DNA from: Pseudomonas sp. GOM7
GTDB lineage: Bacteria > Pseudomonadota > Gammaproteobacteria > Pseudomonadales > Pseudomonadaceae
DNA: 64,000 bases
Reading direction: 5' to 3'
Assembly (NCBI RefSeq): GCF_026723825.1
Contig: NZ_CP113519.1
Span: 4,588,001-4,652,000, forward strand
The notes under the pieces were generated by a model that worked only from the letters and a program-made list of their open reading frames with translations, did not search any database and was not told the DNA's origin. This document shows, in pieces, positions 8,580 through 18,090 of the stretch (its first letter is position 1; the number at the start of each line of letters is the position of its first letter). The position numbers were made by a program, and so were the translations under genes.

Positions 8580-9167
8580 ATGTCCCTGCGCAGCATCTGT
8601 GTTTTCTGTGGCGCCAGCCCTGGTGCCAGCCCGGTTTATCGCGAGGCCGCCGAAGCGCTCGGCCAGCACCTGGCCGAGCGCGGCCTGCGCCTGATCTATG
8701 GCGGTGGTGCGGTCGGCCTGATGGGAGTGGTGGCCGATGCGGCGCTGAATGCCGGCGGCGAAGTCATCGGCATCATTCCGCAAAGCCTGGAGCGCGCCGA
8801 GATCGGTCATCGCGGCCTGACCCACCTGGAAGTGGTCGATGGCATGCACGCACGCAAGGCGCGCATGGCAGAACTGGCCGACGCCTTCATCGCCCTGCCC
8901 GGCGGCCTCGGCACCCTGGAAGAGCTGTTCGAGGTGTGGACCTGGGGCCAGCTCGGCTATCACGCCAAACCGCTCGGCCTGCTGGAAGTGAATGGCTTCT
9001 ACGCCAAGCTCGGCGACTTCCTCGACCATCTGGTAGCCGAGCGCTTCGTCCGTCCGCAGCACCGCGAGATGCTGCAAATAGCCGACTCGCCACACAGCCT
9101 GATCGACGCCCTAGCGGCCTGGCAGCCGACCGTGGCACCCAAGTGGGTGGACAGAACGCCGGCCTGA
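8580..9167 (+). CDS. LOG-family protein (nucleoside 5'-monophosphate phosphoribohydrolase)
   Basis: A 195-residue Rossmann-fold protein of the Lonely Guy (TIGR00730) family. Members hydrolyse the N-glycosidic bond of cytokinin riboside monophosphates or AMP-like nucleotides. The signature PGGLGTLEE is at 107-115 and the nucleotide-binding YGGGAVGLMG at 40-49. GAGGAG lies before the ATG at 8580, which I prefer to the open frame further upstream. A LOG gene beside azurin is also seen in P. aeruginosa (PA4923/PA4922), supporting vertical inheritance. Confidence 0.9.
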   Translation: MSLRSICVFCGASPGASPVYREAAEALGQHLAERGLRLIYGGGAVGLMGVVADAALNAGGEVIGIIPQSLERAEIGHRGLTHLEVVDGMHARKARMAELADAFIALPGGLGTLEELFEVWTWGQLGYHAKPLGLLEVNGFYAKLGDFLDHLVAERFVRPQHREMLQIADSPHSLIDALAAWQPTVAPKWVDRTPA

Positions 9168-9268
9168 ACCCAGCACGTGAACCAATGCCGGCTTTCGACG
9201 CACGGCGCGGTACTGCCGTGGCCGAGGATGCTAGGCTCTGCCTCTTTCTTCAACACGGAAGCCCGACA

Positions 9269-10207
9269 ATGGCCGGAAGCAGCCTGCTCGCCCTGATCGA
9301 CGACATCAGCACGGTACTCGACGATGTCGCCACCATGACCAAGATCGCCGCGCGCAAGACCGCTGGCGTGCTCGGTGATGACCTGGCGCTCAATGCCCAG
9401 CAGGTCACAGGCGTGCGTGCCGACCGTGAACTGCCGGTGGTCTGGGCGGTGGCCAAGGGTTCGCTGATCAACAAGGCGATCCTGGTGCCGGCAGCGCTGC
9501 TGATCAGCGCCATCGCCCCTTGGCTGGTGGTGCCACTGTTGATGCTCGGCGGCCTGTTCCTCTGCTACGAAGGCGCCGAGAAACTCCTGCACAAGCTGCT
9601 GCATCGTCACGACGCTGATGAGGAGAAACAGGCGCACAGGCAAGCCCTGGCCAACCCCGAAGTGGATCTGGTGGCCTTCGAGCGCGACAAGATCCGTGGT
9701 GCGGTGCGCACCGATTTCATTCTCTCGGCGGAGATCATCACCATCACCCTGGGCACCGTCGCCACCGCCAGCTTTCTCAATCAGGTGCTGGTACTCAGCG
9801 GCATCGCCCTGGTCATGACCCTTGGCGTTTATGGACTGGTGGCCGGCATCGTCAAGCTGGACGACGCCGGGCTCTACCTCAGCCAGCGCGGCAGTGCCTT
9901 CGCTCAGGCCTGTGGGCGCGGCATTCTGGCATTCGCGCCCTGGCTGATGAAGACGCTCTCGGTGGTCGGCACGGCGGCAATGTTTCTGGTCGGTGGTGGC
10001 ATTCTCAGCCATGGCCTGCCGGCCGTGGACAGCGCCGTGCACCTTGCAGCCGAGTGGGTCGCCGAGGATGCCGGGCACCTGCTTTCGCTGGCGGTACCCG
10101 CCCTGCTCAATGCCCTGCTGGGCATAGTCGTGGGTCTGCTCAGCGTGCCACTGGTCAGCCTTGCCACGCGCCTATGGCAAAGGCTGCGCCCTTCCCAGAC
10201 CAACTGA
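9269..10207 (+). CDS. DUF808 (YedI-like) inner-membrane protein
   Basis: A 312-residue protein of the DUF808/YedI family, whose biochemical role is unknown. It has the family-typical N-terminus SLLALIDDISTVLDDVATMTK. There are at least five hydrophobic segments, between about residues 70-100, 155-200, 230-260 and 275-300. Start at 9269 chosen because it restores the conserved family N-terminus; the open frame extends upstream into the LOG gene. Weak ribosome binding site (CGGAAG). Confidence 0.82.
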   Translation: MAGSSLLALIDDISTVLDDVATMTKIAARKTAGVLGDDLALNAQQVTGVRADRELPVVWAVAKGSLINKAILVPAALLISAIAPWLVVPLLMLGGLFLCYEGAEKLLHKLLHRHDADEEKQAHRQALANPEVDLVAFERDKIRGAVRTDFILSAEIITITLGTVATASFLNQVLVLSGIALVMTLGVYGLVAGIVKLDDAGLYLSQRGSAFAQACGRGILAFAPWLMKTLSVVGTAAMFLVGGGILSHGLPAVDSAVHLAAEWVAEDAGHLLSLAVPALLNALLGIVVGLLSVPLVSLATRLWQRLRPSQTN

Positions 10208-10272
10208 GGCGAACATTTTTCGAGCAACCGGTCGCGCCCTCTGCCAGGCGCGGCCGGCACGCACTTTCCCCA

Positions 10273-10313
10273 GGCTTATCCACAGCTTGCCTCACAGGTT
10301 TCGGGGATAAGCC
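10273..10313. repeat. inverted repeat with DnaA-box, copy D
   Basis: GGCTTATCC (10273-10281) and GGATAAGCC (10305-10313) are perfect 9-bp arms. The left arm overlaps TTATCCACA (10276-10284), and CACAGGTTTCGGGG in the centre parallels copies B and C. This intact copy shows that the family is palindromic. Confidence 0.65.
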
Positions 10314-10467
10314 ACAGCAGCACGGCCGCACGCCACTCAGCCCCTTCATGGCCGGCCAATCGATTCATTACAAAGGACTTTTCACTCGGCACAGGAGCCC
10401 TGGGCAAAACCTGACCAAGCGCCCAAAAAGCCCAAGAGATAGCGCTCTGGAAGAGCCTCCCAGAGCT

Positions 10468-10502
10468 TATCGACAGAGTTATCCACAGATTTTCGGGATA
10501 AC
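10468..10502. repeat. inverted repeat with DnaA-box, copy E
   Basis: GTTATCC (10478-10484) and GGATAAC (10496-10502) are perfect 7-bp arms around ACAGATTTTCG, with TTATCCACA at 10479-10487. A near-box TTATCGACA precedes it at 10468. It lies 90 bases upstream of the azurin start, so it might affect that promoter. The rest of the 387-base gap 10208-10594 shows no gene. Confidence 0.6.
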
Positions 10503-10594
10503 CAGACGTGGCGTTCGGTCGCATCCTCGAAGGTATCGAGCTGTGCGAACCTGTCCAGACCTGACCGGAAACTCAGAATCTGGAGGCTTCAAAG

Positions 10595-11044
10595 ATGTTG
10601 CGTAAATTTGCTCTGCTGGCTGTGCTAGGCCTGGCCAGCACTCCGCTTCTCGCTGCCGAATGCGCGGTGGATGTCGAATCCACCGACCAGATGACTTACA
10701 ACACCCAAGCCATCTCCATCAGCAAGAGCTGCAAGACCTTTACCGTCAATCTCAAGCACGTAGGCTCCCTGCCCAAGACGGCCATGGGGCACAACTGGGT
10801 ACTGAGCAAGACCGCCGACATGCCCGGCATCGCCAGCGACGGTATCGGTGCCGGCCCTGCCGCCAACTACATCAAGGCCGGCGACGGGCGCGTGATCGCC
10901 CATACCGACCTGATCGGCGGTGGCGAAAGCACCTCGGTGACCTTCGACGTGAGCAAACTGGCAGCCGGCGAAGACTACAGCTTCTTCTGCTCCTTCCCTG
11001 GCCACTACTCACTGATGAAAGGCAGCGTGAAGCTGGTCGACTGA
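10595..11044 (+). CDS. azu: azurin, periplasmic blue copper protein
   Basis: A small type I copper electron carrier of the periplasm. The 149-residue precursor has a 20-residue signal peptide ending LLA, then the mature start AECAVDVES. Copper ligands are His66, Cys132, His137 and Met141 of the precursor, equal to the canonical 46, 112, 117 and 121, in GHNW and CSFPGHYSLM. The disulfide cysteines 23 and 46 are also present. CTGGAGG precedes the ATG and a hairpin follows, so the gene is monocistronic. I do not see a clear ANR box (TTGAT-N4-ATCAA) in the upstream 380 bases. Confidence 0.96.
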   Translation: MLRKFALLAVLGLASTPLLAAECAVDVESTDQMTYNTQAISISKSCKTFTVNLKHVGSLPKTAMGHNWVLSKTADMPGIASDGIGAGPAANYIKAGDGRVIAHTDLIGGGESTSVTFDVSKLAAGEDYSFFCSFPGHYSLMKGSVKLVD

Positions 11045-11054
11045 GCCCCCCGGC

Positions 11055-11076
11055 AAGGGCCTCGAGCGAGGCCCTT
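11055..11076. terminator. hairpin between azu and convergent gene
   Basis: AAGGGCCTC, GAGC and GAGGCCCTT form a perfect 9-bp stem in the 40 bases between the convergent stops of azurin and the transglutaminase gene, so it may serve both strands. No long T-run. Confidence 0.6.
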
Positions 11077-11084
11077 GATCCCGC

Positions 11085-11978
11085 CTACCCAAGCGGCAAT
11101 ACCGTGACCTGCACTTCCGGGTCGTGGCTGCCACCTCCCAGGATCACTCCGCGCAGCGGCGATACATCAGCGAAATCCCGGCCCCAGGCCAGGGTGATGT
11201 GTTCCAGCGCCGGACGCACGTTGTTGGTCGGATCGAAATCCACCCACCCCTGACGCGGACAATACAGCGACACCCAGGCATGCGAGGCATCGGCACCGAT
11301 CAGCCGTGGCTGACCGGGAGGCGGCTGGGTCAGCAGGTAGCCGCTGACGTAACGCGCCGCCAGGCCGCGCGAGCGCAGGCAGGCAAGCATCAGGTGGGCG
11401 AAGTCCTGGCAGACCCCGCGCTTTTCCTCCAGCACCTGCAGCAGGGGCGTCGCCACCTGGGTGGCACCGGCGTCGAAGCTGAATTCGTCGAAGATCTTCT
11501 GCATCAGCGCCTGGCCCGCCTCCAGCAGCGGTCGCCCCGGCGTGAAGCAATCGTCGCCATAGTCGGCGAACACCTGCTTGAGGCGCACGTAGGGCGACTC
11601 GAAGCGATAACGCGCCGCCTCCAGCAGCGCCGCCTCCATGGGCTGGCCCGCGTAGCTGAGTGCGGCACAGGCCGCCTCCCAGGCGGGCGAGTCCTCCAGC
11701 TCCAGCGGCGGGCGCGCCAGCACCTCGACCCGCAGCCGCGCACTGACGCTGAGCGCCTCGTGCGGGCGCTCGAACACCAGGCGCGTCAGCGGATTGCCGA
11801 ACACGTCCAGGCCATCACGGCGCTGGCAGGGCTGCGGGTCGATGCGCAGCTCCCGTTCATGGCAACGCTGCCAGGGACATTCGCGCGGCCACAGGTGGGC
11901 CAGTTGCTGGGCCAGGGAAACCGGCGCCGAATAACGGTAATGGGTGTCGTGAAGGATCTGATACGAGGCGCTGCTCAT
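11085..11978 (-). CDS. transglutaminase-like cysteine protease family protein
   Basis: A 297-residue protein with a bacterial transglutaminase-like N-terminal beta domain (YQILHDTHYRYSAPVSLAQQ) and a papain-fold transglutaminase core. The catalytic triad is visible: Cys in KRGVCQDFAHLML, His in ASHAWVSLYCP and Asp in WVDFDPTN. Its start overlaps the preceding gene's stop by 4 bases (ATGA). With the next two genes it forms a cluster that comparative genomics links to peptide ligation and cleavage; the true substrate is unknown. Loss of the usual signal peptide suggests a cytoplasmic protein. Confidence 0.85.
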   Translation of the reverse strand: MSSASYQILHDTHYRYSAPVSLAQQLAHLWPRECPWQRCHERELRIDPQPCQRRDGLDVFGNPLTRLVFERPHEALSVSARLRVEVLARPPLELEDSPAWEAACAALSYAGQPMEAALLEAARYRFESPYVRLKQVFADYGDDCFTPGRPLLEAGQALMQKIFDEFSFDAGATQVATPLLQVLEEKRGVCQDFAHLMLACLRSRGLAARYVSGYLLTQPPPGQPRLIGADASHAWVSLYCPRQGWVDFDPTNNVRPALEHITLAWGRDFADVSPLRGVILGGGSHDPEVQVTVLPLG

Positions 11979-14461
11979 GAGGATTGCGTCCGCTGGCTGA
12001 CATCGACGTGGGCGAAGAAACGCAACCCCAGGTGATCGGAGGCCGTACCGGCAGCCTCACTGATGGCGCCCAGCAGGTCGGCGAGGCCTTCGAGCACGGC
12101 ACGGGTGCTGCCCGGGCCGAACAACGGGCTCTCCAGGCTGTTCAGGTTGAAGGCGGCGAGCTGCTGTTCGAGATAGACCAGGTAGCGTTCGACCGGCAGC
12201 TCGAAACGCTCGTTGATCCCCTGCAGGGAGCGCAACAAGGTGCGTAGCTGGAACATCACGGCATGCGGGTTCTGATCGTCCAGCAACAGCAGATCGAGCA
12301 CCGGAATCAGTTGTGCCGAGGCCAGGTAGCGGGTGCGGTAGGTGATGCTGCTGTTACCCAGCTCCAGCAGCCACTCCAGCGCCGACTGGTCGGTGGCCGA
12401 ACTGCTGCGCAGGAAGCCGGCGAAGCTGTCGCAGAGAAACTGCAGGCGCTCGACGTAACGCCCGAGCATGAGGAAGCGCCAACCATCGTCGCGGGTCATG
12501 TCGTCCAGGGCGAACCCCGACAGCGCCGCCAGCGACATCAGCATGCGGTTGAGAAAGTCCAGCAGTTCACCAAAGTCGGCCGGCTGCCCCTCGAGCAGTT
12601 GCGCCTCGCGCTGCAGCTCCACCAATGCCTGCCAGTTGGCCTGGGACAGCTTGCCGCGCACGCTGCCGGCGGCCCACTGCAGGCGTTGCAGGTTGGCGCG
12701 CAGGCTGGCTGGCCAGTCGCTGCCGAGCAAGGCTTGCAGCAGGCGTGCCTCCAGTTCACCTTCATCCGGATCGGCCAGCAGCCCCAGGCTCTGCGCCAGG
12801 GCCAGGGCGCTCTGCAGTGCCTGCGGGTCGTCGTCGTCATCGACATAGCGCGCCAGCATGATGCGCAGCAGGCGCGCGCTGTCTTCGCAACGCTCGGCGT
12901 AACGGCCGAACCAGAACAGGTTTTCCACCACCCGTGACGGCAGGAAGGGGTCGCTGCGTACCAGGTCGGCGCTGCCCAGGGTGCGCGGAGTGTGCCAGGG
13001 CTCGCCGCTACTGTTGCGGGTGCCGAGCACCCAGGTGTCCTTGCTCGCCCCGCCACGCTGCATCGACACCACTTCGGCATCGGCTTCGCCCGCCACGCGG
13101 GTCAGGCCACCGACCATCACCCGGTAGCCCTCGCTGCTGGCCACAGCGAACACGCGCATGCCAATGGCGCGCGGCTGCAGGCCGCTGCCATCCCACACCG
13201 GCGCCTGCGACAGCTTGGCCCGCGCCTGCGCCACATAGGCGTAGGGGCGCTGCCTGAGGCGTGCGGCCAGCTTGGCCCGCTGCGCTTCGTCCAGGTCGCG
13301 ACCGAATACCGGGGTGAAGCTCTGCGAGGGGAAGGCCGGGCGCACCAGTAACTGGTCGAGTTTTTCCAGCGCCTCTTCCAGTACCGGCGGCTCACCGCAC
13401 CACCAACTGGCGATGGACGGCAGCAGCAGTTCCTCGCCCAGCAGGTGTTCGCTGATCGCCGGCAGGAAGCCGGGCAGGCCGGGCGACTCGAGCACGCCGC
13501 TGCCCAGGGCGTTGGCCACCAGCACGCGGCCACGGCGCACCGCTTCGAGCAGGCCGGGTACGCCGAGGGCGGAGTCGGTGCGCAGCTCCAGCGGGTCGCA
13601 ATAGTCGTCGTCGAGACGGCGCAGCACCGCATGCACGCGGCGCAGGCCGGCCAGGGTCTTGAGGTAGAGGGTGGCGTCGCGCACGGTCAGGTCGCTGCCT
13701 TCCACCAGCGGGTAACCGAGCTGACGCGCCAGGTACAGGTGCTCGAAATAGCTTTCGTTGAAACGCCCCGGCGTGAGCAGCACCACCAGCGGCGTCTCGC
13801 CACCGCTCGGCGCCTGGCGCGCCAGGGTGTCCTGCAGGGTGCGGAAGAAGTTGCCCAGGTGCTGCACACGCAGGTCGCGGTACAGCTCGGGGAAGGCGCG
13901 CGAGACGATCTGCCGGTTCTCCAGCGCATAACCGGCGCCGGACGGCGCCTGCGTGCGGTCGGCGGTGACCCACCAGCGGCCGTCCGGTGCGCGGGCCAGA
14001 TCCACCGCGTACAGGTGCAGCCAGGTGCCGCCCGGAGCCTGCATGCCCTGACAGGGCCAGAGGAAGTTGTTGTGGCCGAACACCAGTTCGGTGGGCAGCA
14101 GTCCTTCGGCAATCAGCTTCTGCGGGCCATAGAGATCGGCCAGCACGCGGTTGAGCAGGGTCGCGCGCTGCGCCACGCCGGCGGCGATCTGTTGCCACTC
14201 GTCGAGCGGGATCAGGTTGGGCAGCAGGTCGAGTTCCCAGGGTCGGTCGGCCCCCTCGGGGTCGGCATAGACGTTGTAGGTGACGCCGTTCTCCTGAATC
14301 TGCCGCGTCAGCATGGCTTCACGCTGGGCCAACTGCTCCGGGCGGCTGCGCGCTAGCTGTTCGTAGAAGCGCCGCCAGTGCGGGCGCACGTTGCCCTTGC
14401 CGTCGAGCAGTTCGTGGTAGGCCCCGGCAGTAGGCGGGTAATCGGCTAGCAGGTCGTGCAT
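11975..14461 (-). CDS. circularly permuted ATP-grasp fused to alpha-E domain
   Basis: An 828-residue fusion. Residues 1 to about 470 are a circularly permuted ATP-grasp ligase (DUF404/DUF407), with GVTYNVYADPEGADRPW and FGHNNFLWPCQGM. Residues about 490-820 are the all-helical alpha-E domain (DUF403), recognised by VENLFWFGRYAERCEDSARL. In many bacteria these are separate genes, so the fusion is notable. The ATP-grasp half is predicted to form amide bonds, adding amino acids to a peptide or small molecule. It overlaps the downstream transglutaminase gene and is probably co-transcribed with the upstream 1,097-residue protein. Confidence 0.87.
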   Translation of the reverse strand: MHDLLADYPPTAGAYHELLDGKGNVRPHWRRFYEQLARSRPEQLAQREAMLTRQIQENGVTYNVYADPEGADRPWELDLLPNLIPLDEWQQIAAGVAQRATLLNRVLADLYGPQKLIAEGLLPTELVFGHNNFLWPCQGMQAPGGTWLHLYAVDLARAPDGRWWVTADRTQAPSGAGYALENRQIVSRAFPELYRDLRVQHLGNFFRTLQDTLARQAPSGGETPLVVLLTPGRFNESYFEHLYLARQLGYPLVEGSDLTVRDATLYLKTLAGLRRVHAVLRRLDDDYCDPLELRTDSALGVPGLLEAVRRGRVLVANALGSGVLESPGLPGFLPAISEHLLGEELLLPSIASWWCGEPPVLEEALEKLDQLLVRPAFPSQSFTPVFGRDLDEAQRAKLAARLRQRPYAYVAQARAKLSQAPVWDGSGLQPRAIGMRVFAVASSEGYRVMVGGLTRVAGEADAEVVSMQRGGASKDTWVLGTRNSSGEPWHTPRTLGSADLVRSDPFLPSRVVENLFWFGRYAERCEDSARLLRIMLARYVDDDDDPQALQSALALAQSLGLLADPDEGELEARLLQALLGSDWPASLRANLQRLQWAAGSVRGKLSQANWQALVELQREAQLLEGQPADFGELLDFLNRMLMSLAALSGFALDDMTRDDGWRFLMLGRYVERLQFLCDSFAGFLRSSSATDQSALEWLLELGNSSITYRTRYLASAQLIPVLDLLLLDDQNPHAVMFQLRTLLRSLQGINERFELPVERYLVYLEQQLAAFNLNSLESPLFGPGSTRAVLEGLADLLGAISEAAGTASDHLGLRFFAHVDVSQRTQSS

Positions 14462-14577
14462 GGCAGGCTCGGCAGTGGCAAGGCGGTACGGCTTGACGCT
14501 CCCCTCTCCCTAGCCCTTTCCCCAGAGAGGCGAGGGAACTGATCGCGGCAACCGACATTCATGTGCGCAACATGTGG

Positions 14578-17500
14578 TCAGACGCGCCGCAAATCCAGGG
14601 TCATCGGCAACTCATTATTGTCTATCGGCTGCAGGGCCGGGCGCTTGCCCGGGCTGTGGCCCAGGCGGAAGAAGCGCGCCAGGCGCCGGCTCTCGGCCTC
14701 GTAGGCGTTGACCGGCAGGCTGTCGTAGTTGCGCCCGCCGGGATGCGCCACATGGTACTGGCAACCGCCCAACGAGCGCTGCATCCAGGTGTCGACCAGA
14801 TCGAACACCAGCGGCGCATGCACGCCGATGGTCGGCTGCAGGCAACTGGCCGGTTGCCAGGCGCGGAAGCGCACGCCACCGACGAACTCGCCGACCTTGC
14901 CGGTGGGCCGCAGTGGCACCGGCACGCCGTTGCAGGTGAGCACGTAGCGATCCGGCGCCATGCCGCCCACCTTCACCTGCATGCGTTCCAGTGACGAGTC
15001 GACGTAGCGCACCGTGCCGCCGACGGCCCCCTCCTCGCCCAGCACATGCCAGGGCTCCAGCGCCTGGCGCAGCTCCAGGTCGATACCCTTGACGGCGAAA
15101 TCGCCAGCCTTGGGGAAACGGAACTCCAGGTGCGGCGCGAACCACTCGCTACGCAGGCGATAGCCGAAACTGCCCAGCTCCTGCAGCACGTCGGCGAAAT
15201 CCTGCTCGACGAAATGCGGCAGCAGGAAGCGGTCGTGCAGTTCGGTGCCCCAGCGCACCAGCTTGGCCGGGCGGTAGGGCTCCTGCCAGAAACGCGCGAT
15301 CAGTGCACGTAGCAGCAGTTGCTGAGCCAGGCTCATCTGCGCATGCGGCGGCATCTCGAAGGCACGCAGTTCCAGCAAGCCGAGGCGACCAGTGGCCGAA
15401 TCCGGCGAGTACAGCTTGTCGATGCAGAACTCGGCGCGGTGAGTGTTGCCGGTGACGTCCACCAGCAGGTTACGCAGCAAGCGGTCGACCAGCCAGGGCG
15501 GGCAATCGCGACCCGGCTCGGGCATCTGCGCGAAGGCGATTTCCAGTTCGTACAAGGCATCGTTGCGCGCTTCATCCACACGCGGCGCCTGCGATGTCGG
15601 GCCGATAAACAGGCCGCTGAACAGGTAGGACAGCGACGGATGGTTGTGCCAGTAGCTGATCAGGCTGCGCAACAGGTCGGGGCGACGCAGGAAGGGTGAG
15701 TCGCTGGGCGTCGCGCCACCGAGGACGAAGTGGTTGCCACCGCCGGTGCCGGTATGGCGTCCGTCGATCATGAACTTCTCGCTGGACAGGCGTGATTGGC
15801 GCGCGGCCTCGTAGAGGAATTCGCAGCGCTCCACCAGTTCGTCCCAGTTTGCAGCCGGATGGATGTTCACCTCGATCACGCCGGGGTCGGGAGTAACGCG
15901 AAAGTGCAGCAGGCGCGGATCCAGCGGTGGCTCGTAGCCTTCCAGCAGCACCGGGCAGTTCAGCTCGGCAGCCACCGTCTCAATGGCCGCGACCAGCTCC
16001 AGATAGTCTTCGAGATGGCTCAGCGGCGGCATGAACAGATACAGACGGCCCTCGCGCGGCTCGGCGCACAGCGCGGTACGCACGATGCCCGCTGCAGACT
16101 GCCCGCTGGCAGGGCGTGTACTCTGCACGTTGGCGTTGGCGCCACGCCAGACCCCACGCACCTGGCGCTGGATCTGCGCCGGGCTGGGCAGCGGTGGCAG
16201 CGCCTGGCTGGGGTCGAGCGGATTGATATAGGGGTAGTCGGTCTGGCTGACCCAGGGCAGCGAATCCAGCGGCAGGCGGTAGCCCAACGGCGAATCGCCC
16301 GGCAGCAGGCGACAGTGTTCGTCACGCAGGAACCAGCGCCCGCTCTGCCAGCCCTCGCCCACCACCTGGCGCGCCAGCGGCAGCACGTGGCCAACCACGG
16401 CGTCGAGGCCCTGATCGAACACCTTGCGCAGGCGCTCGCGCTCCAGCGGGTCGCTCAGGCGCGGGTCGTCCGGGGTGACGTTGTCCGGCAATTTGCGCTC
16501 ACGCCACAGGTAGTAGAACCAGTCCTCATAAGCCGGGAAGACGTTGTCGCCATCCACTCCCAACCGTGCGGCCAGGCTGGCGAGAAAGCGCGCGGCGGTT
16601 TCGGCGGTGGCGCCGTAACCGCGCTTCTCGTCGGCCAGCAGCCTGGGGTCGTGCCACAGCGGTTCGCCATCGCGACGCCAGAAGCAGTTCAGTGACCAGC
16701 GCGGCAACTGCTCACCCGGGTACCACTTGCCCTGGCCGAAATGCACCAGCGCATGCGGCGCGTAATGCTCACGCAGGCGATGGAACAGGTCGGCGGCCAG
16801 GTGCCGCTTGTTCGGCCCCAGCGCGGCGGTGTTCCACTCGTCGTCATCGGGATAGTCGAGGGCGACGAAGGTCGGTTCGCCGCCCATGGTCAGGCGCACG
16901 TCATGCTTGCTCAGGTCATCGTCGATCTGCCGTCCCAGGGCCAGGATCGCCTGCCACTGCGCCTCGCTGTAAGGTTTGGTGACGCGCGGCGCCTCCCACA
17001 CACGCTCGACGCTCATCAGGTGCTCGAATTCCACCTCGCATTCGTCCAGGCCGCCGGTGATCGGCGCCGCCGAGGACGGCTCCGGGCTGCAGGCCAGGGG
17101 GATATGGCCCTCACCGGCAAACAAGCCGCTGGTAGGATCGAGGCCGATCCAGCCGGCGCCGGGCAGGTACACCTCGCACCAGGCGTGCAGATCGGTGAAG
17201 TCCTTGTCGGTGCCGCTGGGCCCGTCGAGGGCTTTGACGTCGGCGGTGAGCTGGATCAGGTAGCCGGAAACGAAACGCGCGGCCAGGCCCAGGTGACGCA
17301 GCAACTGCACCAGCAGCCAGGCCGAGTCGCGGCACGAGCCGGAAGCCAGCTCCAGCGACTGCTCGGGCGTCTGCACGCCCGGCTCCATGCGGATCAGGTA
17401 GCGGATGTCGCTGGACAGACGCTGGTTCAGCTCGACAAGAAAATCGACGCTGGGCTTCGGCTCACGGGAAATGCCGGCCAGGTACTTGGCGAACAATGGC

Positions 17501-17871
17501 GTCGCCGGCAGCTTGACCAGGTAGGGCGCCAGCTCACGCTGCTCGCCTTCGGTGTAGGCGAAGGGAATGCGCTCGGCGTAGGGCTCGAGGAAGAAGTCGA
17601 AGGGGTTGAACACCGCCATCTCGGCGACCAGATCCACCTCGACCTTGAACTCGCGGGTCTTTTCCGGAAAGACCAGACGCGCCAGGTAGTTGCCCTGCGG
17701 ATCCTGCTGCCAGTTGACGAAGTGCTGACCCGGTTCGACCTTCAGTGCGTAGGAGAGGATACGTGTGCGGCTGTGCGGTGCCGGGCGCAGGCGCACTACC
17801 TGTGGGCCAAGGTTGACCGCGCGGTCGTAGCGGTAGTGGGTAACATGGTGCAGCGCGACATGAATCGACAC
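14578..17871 (-). CDS. large transglutaminase-like protein with DUF2126
   Basis: A 1,097-residue protein. Residues 1 to about 290 are a transglutaminase-like domain with Cys in ASGSCRDSAWLLVQLL, His in DLHAWCEVYLPG and Asp in GWIGLDPTSG. The rest is the DUF2126 domain, seen nearly always with this N-terminus and with ATP-grasp/alpha-E genes. The start is a GTG at 17871 with AGGAGG seven bases upstream. It is the first gene of the three-gene minus-strand set; 116 bases separate it from the ATP-grasp gene. Function is predicted peptide cleavage or crosslinking; no substrate is known. Confidence 0.87.
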   Translation of the reverse strand: MSIHVALHHVTHYRYDRAVNLGPQVVRLRPAPHSRTRILSYALKVEPGQHFVNWQQDPQGNYLARLVFPEKTREFKVEVDLVAEMAVFNPFDFFLEPYAERIPFAYTEGEQRELAPYLVKLPATPLFAKYLAGISREPKPSVDFLVELNQRLSSDIRYLIRMEPGVQTPEQSLELASGSCRDSAWLLVQLLRHLGLAARFVSGYLIQLTADVKALDGPSGTDKDFTDLHAWCEVYLPGAGWIGLDPTSGLFAGEGHIPLACSPEPSSAAPITGGLDECEVEFEHLMSVERVWEAPRVTKPYSEAQWQAILALGRQIDDDLSKHDVRLTMGGEPTFVALDYPDDDEWNTAALGPNKRHLAADLFHRLREHYAPHALVHFGQGKWYPGEQLPRWSLNCFWRRDGEPLWHDPRLLADEKRGYGATAETAARFLASLAARLGVDGDNVFPAYEDWFYYLWRERKLPDNVTPDDPRLSDPLERERLRKVFDQGLDAVVGHVLPLARQVVGEGWQSGRWFLRDEHCRLLPGDSPLGYRLPLDSLPWVSQTDYPYINPLDPSQALPPLPSPAQIQRQVRGVWRGANANVQSTRPASGQSAAGIVRTALCAEPREGRLYLFMPPLSHLEDYLELVAAIETVAAELNCPVLLEGYEPPLDPRLLHFRVTPDPGVIEVNIHPAANWDELVERCEFLYEAARQSRLSSEKFMIDGRHTGTGGGNHFVLGGATPSDSPFLRRPDLLRSLISYWHNHPSLSYLFSGLFIGPTSQAPRVDEARNDALYELEIAFAQMPEPGRDCPPWLVDRLLRNLLVDVTGNTHRAEFCIDKLYSPDSATGRLGLLELRAFEMPPHAQMSLAQQLLLRALIARFWQEPYRPAKLVRWGTELHDRFLLPHFVEQDFADVLQELGSFGYRLRSEWFAPHLEFRFPKAGDFAVKGIDLELRQALEPWHVLGEEGAVGGTVRYVDSSLERMQVKVGGMAPDRYVLTCNGVPVPLRPTGKVGEFVGGVRFRAWQPASCLQPTIGVHAPLVFDLVDTWMQRSLGGCQYHVAHPGGRNYDSLPVNAYEAESRRLARFFRLGHSPGKRPALQPIDNNELPMTLDLRRV

Positions 17872-18090
17872 GGCGGCCTCCTGCTAGCCTGGACGATGCT
17901 CCGTGCAGCGCAAGACTTATGCCAGAGCGCGGGGCACGACTCAATCAGGCGCAATCATAACCTCAACGCACCAGCAAGGAGCCAGGTGCGCACCAGAGCC
18001 GCGTTGACGCACCAATAACGAACATCGCATTGGATTTGCCATAGCCGCAGCCTGCCTTAGACTGCACACATCTCATCAAGGATGTGTGTC

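Noticed and set aside
10595..11044. Pseudoazurin or plastocyanin instead of azurin
   Set aside because: The spacing of His, Cys, His and Met and the AEC mature start fit azurin exactly.
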